Source of the DNA: Maribrevibacterium harenarium
GTDB lineage: Bacteria; Pseudomonadota; Gammaproteobacteria; Pseudomonadales; Marinomonadaceae
DNA length: 64,000 nucleotides
Direction of reading: 5' to 3'
Assembly (NCBI RefSeq): GCF_006385675.1
Contig: NZ_VFRR01000006.1
Span: 1 to 64,000 of the forward strand
Both the position numbers and the translations under genes were made by a program. This document shows positions 59,074 through 64,000 of the stretch, piece after piece (the first letter of the stretch is position 1; the number at the start of each line of letters is the position of its first letter). Under the pieces are notes generated by a model. That model was given only the letters and a program-made list of their open reading frames with translations. It searched no databases and was not told the DNA's origin.

Positions 59074-62000
59074 TTAAACAATGTTGAATTCATCTTCTAC
59101 TTTGCTGTTGCCAGCCACATCGGTGACGGTAACCACCACAGCGTCGCCACTGTTGAAGGTATTGCCATTGATTGACCAAGTACCACTTGCCACGCTCGCA
59201 TTGCCGTAGTCGCTACCATTTAGGTCAACCTCGATTAAAGCACCTTCTTCTCCAGCCAAACTGCCACTGATACTGGTAGCCTGATCAACGGGATCAACTA
59301 CGCCGCTGGCTGTCGGCGCTTGGGTATCAATGGTCAAGTTACTGCTCGCCAAGGTGGTGATATTACCCGCTGCATCTTGGGCGGTCACTGTGTATTGGTA
59401 CGTGCCATCCGTCAAGCTGCTATTTAACGTTGCGCTCCAGTTGCCATCAACATTCACCACTGTGGTTGCACTAGCGCCTTGACCGGCAATCGCGATATTG
59501 ATGGTTGCGCCTACTTCCCCGGTTCCCTCAAAGGTTGGCTGGTTTACGTTGGTGATGTTATCTGTCTGTGATAGGCCACTGTCAGAGGCTACCGTTAGAC
59601 CAGCTTCCGTTACCGCCGGTGCCAAGGTATCGATGCCGTAGTTAGCACTTACCCCGCCTATGCCAGCGTTACCGTGTACATCGGTGAAGCCATTGGCAAC
59701 GCTGATCTGATTATTGGCGGCTTCCGTGTCGGAATTTGGCGTAAAGGTTGCGGTCCATTTACTGCCATCGTTACCATCTTGCTGCAAATTCGATACCGTA
59801 CCGTTTGCTGCTGTGATATCAGCCAACTCTAGATCATTGACCACTTCACTGAATTGGATGGTCACGGTCGCTGTGTCTCCGACTTTGAGTGCCGTATCGG
59901 ACAATTCAATAGCCGTCACCGTCGGTGCTTTGGTATCCAATTCATAAGCGGCACTGGTAGCGATGGTACCGGTATTGCCAGCTTGGTCGGTGTAACCCGC
60001 CCCGAGGCGTACCGTATTGCCGTTTGCTTCGGTATTGGCGGTCGGTGTTAACGTCGCTGTCCACAACAAGGGGTTGTTGCCGTCTTGTTGTAGATTCGAC
60101 AGAACCCCATTGTCCGCAACCAGATCCGCTAACGTGAAACCAGTGACGGCTTCATCAAACAGGATACTCACTTGGGTATCTTCCCCAACCGTTAACAGAC
60201 TATCGCCAAGGGTGATGGTCGCCGTCGGTGCGGTGCTATCAATAACATAGTTAGCGCTAGTGGCGATAGTGCCCACATTACCCACCCAATCGGCATAGGT
60301 AGTGGCGAGGCTCACCGCGTTGGTACCCGCATCCACATTGGCATCTATGGTTAGGGTCGCTGTGTATTGGGTATCGCTGACCTTCACTAGATTGCTCAAG
60401 GTGCCGTTGTCCGCACTCATGTCTTCTAGGGCAAAATCAAATACCGCTTCGCTAAAGTCGATGGTGACCGTGGTGCTGTCGCCACCCTTGAGCAGATCAT
60501 CTCCCAAGGTGATGGTAGCAGTCGGTGCGGTGGTATCAATTTGTACCGCGAAGGATTTCGTCGTGTCGTTACCGGATTTATCCGTATCGGTTAGGACAAC
60601 GTTGTAGCTGCCATCAGCGAGACCTTCCATATTAAAGGTCCAATAGCCTGCTCCATCCAGCACGATCTCTTGGTCTTGCCCGCCATCAATGGCAATAGTC
60701 AAGGTGGTATTAGGTTCTGCTCGACCAGATAGGATGCGGGCATCACTGTTCCACAAAATATCGTCGCCGGTATCTTGGTCAGTGGCACCACCGCTGTAGT
60801 TAAAGGTCGGCGCGAAGGTATCCACTACAAATACCTGATCCCCAGTCCAAGTCCAGTTACCCCATTTATCGTCCACGCGCACGTTGGCTTGGAAGACACC
60901 ATCTGTTAGGCCTGTTGCGGTAATCGTCCAGTCGCCATTGGCATCAGCGGTGGTACTGTAGTTGTTGCCATCAATATTAACTTTGACGGTGGCTCCTGCA
61001 TCGGTTGTACCGCTAAACACGGCATTATCTTCCGAGCTGTAGTAGTAATCGCCGTCTTTGGTGAAGTTATCCACCGACCAAGTGAAGGTATCGATACGGT
61101 CGTTGATATCTACTGTGATGGTATCGCTAACGGTGTTACCAGCACGGTCGGTCCAAGTGATTTTTAGCTCATGGGTTCCGTCAGCAAGTGTCTGTGGTAA
61201 ACGCACGTTGAACACGTTATTCACCTTATCACTGCTGGTACGGGTCCAACTTCCGCTTACGTTGGTATCCACTGGTTCGATACGAATGTGGTAGATCTCG
61301 CTTTCCGTACTGGCTCGCACAGTAAACTGGGTGATGTTGGTGTAGTACACCCCATCGACTGCATCTCGGTAAGAGTTTTCATTGCCGGCATTGATTTGCA
61401 CCGCCGCTTGTGCCGCTACCTGGGTATCGATGATAAAGCGCAGATCACTGGATTGCGCCGTATTCAGCGCGATATCTTCAGCGAATACTTTCACATAATA
61501 AGTACCGTCGGCATAGGTCTGGCCTTCTGGTAACTTCCAAGTAAAGGTGTTGGCAGTTGCCTTGAAGCTTTCCTCATAGAGCACCGCTCCATCTGGCGTG
61601 CCAGAACGCACCACCACACGAATATCGTTGTCCTTCTCGGTCAAGATACCAAAGCCTGGGTTGGTATTGCTGGTGATTTCATCCAGCTTGTACATGGTGT
61701 CATCTTCTTCGCGCATCCAGATACTGGCGGTAATACCCGAGTCAAGAATAATGCTGTTGTTCACTGTCGTAGTGTTGCCAGCAAGGTCTTCCGCTTGCAA
61801 CACAAATGGGTACTCCAAATCTGGGAACTTGGGTGTATCGATCACCCAGTTACCGTCATTGTCCACATCCGCCGTAAATTGCTGTCCTGCAATGGTTAGT
61901 GTCACACGGTCGCCCGCATCACCGGTACCGGTGAAACGAATGGTACCTGGGTTTGCGGACGCCGCGTATTCCGCCTCGTTGATAATGCCATCGTCGTTGG

Positions 62001-64000
62001 TATCGTAGACGTTGTTCCAAGTAAGCGTCGGAGCCGTTGTCTTGATGGTGAAATCCAAGGTTGCCGGAGTGGTAGACACGTTCCCCGCCACATCGCTGGC
62101 GACCGCCGAAATGGTGTAGTCCCCATCCGCCAATATACCTGGGCTGTAAGTCCAGTTACCACTCAAGGTGACGTAAGCCGTAGTTTCCTTCACGATGGCA
62201 TCATTGCTGTCTTTGAGGGTGATAGTAATGATGGACTTAGGCTCACCCGTTCCCGTAAAGACAGGGTTAGAGACATTGGTAATACCATCGTCAATGACAC
62301 CATCACCCCATAGCTCTACCGTTCCGGTATCGGAGGTAGAGTCAAAGTCCATGGTCAAGTCCGCTACGGCGGTGTCGATAATGACATTTTCGATGGTCAA
62401 ATCGTGGGTATTGCCCGCCGCATCAGATACATTAAACACGACTTTGTAAGTCGCCGGAGCGAAGTTATCCCCAAAGTCAGCGGTATAGTAGCCCGAGTTA
62501 TTGGAGGTTAGGTTCAAGGTATCCAATAACTGATCATTGCTATCGTAGAGCTTGGCAACAATGGTGTTACCCGGCTCAGTGATGCCTTTGAATACGAGAC
62601 TGGTTTCTTTGGAAATAAAGTCAGTATTCGAATCACCCGAGTCGTTTTCTAGGTACGTGGTAAATTCGATATCCGTCTTAATCCGAATGGAGTTCTGGAT
62701 CAATGCCTCGTTATTGGCGGCATCGGTCGCCACTATCTTGTAGTTATGGTAACCGTCGGCCAAAGGCGTCGTGATCGGCAATACCCAGTCACCGTTTTCA
62801 TCAACAAGATCCACGAGCACATTGCCATTGGCATCTTCTTGGTACACATAGCGTTTTACGCCGTTTAGCTCTACATATAGCTCGTTGTACTCGCCACTAA
62901 TGGTTCCGGTGAAACGCGGGGTGTTATCCGAAGTGATACCATCTGAGTTGGAATCACCGCTGTCATCGTCTGGGTGCAAGGCACCGGTAATGGTTGGCGG
63001 TACCCGGTTAATGGTAAAAGTACCCGTATGTTGGACGTCACCACCAATGCTGTTGGCTGCTTTGTCCACGGAGGTCACCACATAGGTGTAGACCCCTTCC
63101 CCAAGTCCTGGGATAGCGAGCAAATAGGTGCCATCGGCTTTGGTAACCGCACTTTGGGTCGATACCGTTTCATTTTGGTCGTTGTAAACAATGACCGATA
63201 CACTGGCTCCCACATCTGAGGTGCCGGTGATTTCTACCGAAGAGGCACTGGTAATCCCATTCCCGCCGGAGGTATCCGTCGATTCACTCAGACCAAAGGT
63301 CAGGGTGTTTTGCGTATCAATGGTGATGGTATGGGTTTCATCATCACTTTGTACGCCAGTTTTCACCGATGTTGCTTCGAAGGTGTAAACATCATCGGCC
63401 AAGTCCATATCCACCGCGATCTGCCAGTCCCCAGAAGAAGCTGGCGTCGTGGTGTAGGTCTTCACTGTGGCACCTTGTGAATCCTTGATAACCAAGGTCA
63501 AGTTAGAACCCGGTGTTCCTTTACCTTCAATCACTGGGCGGTTTTCATTGGTCAAGAAGTCATCCAAACTGCCGGAGTTTGAAGCGTCCGCTAGGTCGAA
63601 TTCCAACGGTACAAAGTCTGGCTGGATAATTACGATATCAGTGAATTCAGATTCGTTACCAGCGGCATCAGCAGCAATCACCTTATAGGTATGGTTAGCG
63701 TAGCTGAGGGTAGTGGTGGTGATACTGAAATCCCCATTACCATCGGCGCGGCCAGTAAATTCCTGTCCGTCAATCTGCAAGGTAATGTAGGCATTCGCCT
63801 CACTTTGACCAATGATGGTGATTTCACGCTCATTGGTAGTGTCATCGGTACCATCGACAAAGTCTGCCTGAACCCCCACATTGCTCAATGGCGGTGGCGT
63901 AGTATCAATTTTGATGGTACCGGTCAGGTTGGTGCCCAAGGTATTGGTATCGTTGCCTGCCGCATCTACCGCAGAAATAATCCAACCATAGGTTCCTTCG
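59074..64000 (-). CDS. Giant Ig-like repeat adhesin, C-terminal part (open at window edge)
   Basis: At least 1,642 codons; the frame remains open to 64000, so the N-terminus is outside. It is built of tandem bacterial Ig-like modules of about 90-110 residues with recurring DTTAPT/ITLGDDLLK, DAAGN and FTGTG-type motifs. The C-terminal modules carry ITLGD..LK.G blocks. The chain ends VTDVAGNSKVEDEFNIV, a short acidic then hydrophobic tail that could be a type I secretion signal. No RTX nonapeptides (GGxGxDxUx) are visible. It is followed by tolC, hlyD and the ABC exporter. Confidence 0.88.
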   Translation of the reverse strand, partial: EGTYGWIISAVDAAGNDTNTLGTNLTGTIKIDTTPPPLSNVGVQADFVDGTDDTTNEREITIIGQSEANAYITLQIDGQEFTGRADGNGDFSITTTTLSYANHTYKVIAADAAGNESEFTDIVIIQPDFVPLEFDLADASNSGSLDDFLTNENRPVIEGKGTPGSNLTLVIKDSQGATVKTYTTTPASSGDWQIAVDMDLADDVYTFEATSVKTGVQSDDETHTITIDTQNTLTFGLSESTDTSGGNGITSASSVEITGTSDVGASVSVIVYNDQNETVSTQSAVTKADGTYLLAIPGLGEGVYTYVVTSVDKAANSIGGDVQHTGTFTINRVPPTITGALHPDDDSGDSNSDGITSDNTPRFTGTISGEYNELYVELNGVKRYVYQEDANGNVLVDLVDENGDWVLPITTPLADGYHNYKIVATDAANNEALIQNSIRIKTDIEFTTYLENDSGDSNTDFISKETSLVFKGITEPGNTIVAKLYDSNDQLLDTLNLTSNNSGYYTADFGDNFAPATYKVVFNVSDAAGNTHDLTIENVIIDTAVADLTMDFDSTSDTGTVELWGDGVIDDGITNVSNPVFTGTGEPKSIITITLKDSNDAIVKETTAYVTLSGNWTYSPGILADGDYTISAVASDVAGNVSTTPATLDFTIKTTAPTLTWNNVYDTNDDGIINEAEYAASANPGTIRFTGTGDAGDRVTLTIAGQQFTADVDNDGNWVIDTPKFPDLEYPFVLQAEDLAGNTTTVNNSIILDSGITASIWMREEDDTMYKLDEITSNTNPGFGILTEKDNDIRVVVRSGTPDGAVLYEESFKATANTFTWKLPEGQTYADGTYYVKVFAEDIALNTAQSSDLRFIIDTQVAAQAAVQINAGNENSYRDAVDGVYYTNITQFTVRASTESEIYHIRIEPVDTNVSGSWTRTSSDKVNNVFNVRLPQTLADGTHELKITWTDRAGNTVSDTITVDINDRIDTFTWSVDNFTKDGDYYYSSEDNAVFSGTTDAGATVKVNIDGNNYSTTADANGDWTITATGLTDGVFQANVRVDDKWGNWTWTGDQVFVVDTFAPTFNYSGGATDQDTGDDILWNSDARILSGRAEPNTTLTIAIDGGQDQEIVLDGAGYWTFNMEGLADGSYNVVLTDTDKSGNDTTKSFAVQIDTTAPTATITLGDDLLKGGDSTTVTIDFSEAVFDFALEDMSADNGTLSNLVKVSDTQYTATLTIDANVDAGTNAVSLATTYADWVGNVGTIATSANYVIDSTAPTATITLGDSLLTVGEDTQVSILFDEAVTGFTLADLVADNGVLSNLQQDGNNPLLWTATLTPTANTEANGNTVRLGAGYTDQAGNTGTIATSAAYELDTKAPTVTAIELSDTALKVGDTATVTIQFSEVVNDLELADITAANGTVSNLQQDGNDGSKWTATFTPNSDTEAANNQISVANGFTDVHGNAGIGGVSANYGIDTLAPAVTEAGLTVASDSGLSQTDNITNVNQPTFEGTGEVGATINIAIAGQGASATTVVNVDGNWSATLNSSLTDGTYQYTVTAQDAAGNITTLASSNLTIDTQAPTASGVVDPVDQATSISGSLAGEEGALIEVDLNGSDYGNASVASGTWSINGNTFNSGDAVVVTVTDVAGNSKVEDEFNIV

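Overview
The window looks like a chromosomal segment of a gammaproteobacterium, probably marine. This rests on the galE/glmU/glmS housekeeping genes with a Tn7-type attachment site, a Wzx/Wzy-type O-antigen locus, a MarR-like EPS-associated regulator and a LapA-like type I secretion locus. I cannot name the genus from sequence alone.

Layout. 1-49: start of an IS110-like transposase leaving the window. 197-5548: galE, a decayed DUF3800 gene, glmU and glmS, with eight 54-bp hairpin repeats between glmU and glmS. 5573-12729: a compact Tn7-like transposon (tnsA-tnsB-tnsC-xre-tnsD) 24 bp after the glmS stop, at the classical attTn7 position. It has terminal repeats and several TnsB-type sites at each end, but no recognisable cargo. 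12740-17690: a toxin-antitoxin and repeat island (hicAB, FKBP isomerase, Fic AMP-transferase, phd with a broken parE, an MNT nucleotidyltransferase, higBA).

17827-22765 holds plus-strand surface polysaccharide genes (a frameshifted wzz, a capsular-type glycosyltransferase, an O-antigen ligase/polymerase, a GT4). 22869-44117 is a minus-strand O-antigen operon: regulator, wecB, wecC, rfbBADC, wzx, wzy, glycosyltransferases, wbpG/hisH/hisF amidotransferase genes, a dehydrogenase fusion, a heparinase-like protein, a GT4, a WbpV-like SDR, the initiating phosphosugar transferase and a WbpM-like dehydratase. Together they should supply dTDP-rhamnose, UDP-ManNAcA, a 6-deoxy-HexNAc and an amidated sugar, and assemble, flip and polymerise the repeat unit. 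44577-50740 carries a beta-CASP nuclease with a translated repeat array, a second hicAB with a truncated toxin, a HEPN/MNT pair, a RAYT transposase and an intact wzz.

50814-64000 (minus strand) is the most novel part. It holds a giant Ig-like-repeat adhesin (open at the window edge), TolC, HlyD and ABC exporter genes, together with two small membrane proteins, a protein fusing a MotA/TolQ/ExbB-type channel domain to an EAL domain, and a bitopic periplasmic protein. I infer a type I adhesin secretion machine coupled to ion flux and c-di-GMP.

Two hairpin families are scattered through the window. Family A (GGGGTCWGACCCC, often as inverted pairs) is a REP/REPIN family with its likely RAYT at 48434-49036. 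It truncated two toxin genes and supplies the ends of two coding frames. Family B (GTACGA, a 6-bp stem, then GA) shows paired base changes and occurs between genes and inside one coding sequence. Neither family appears in the Tn7-like element, the minus-strand O-antigen operon or the secretion locus.
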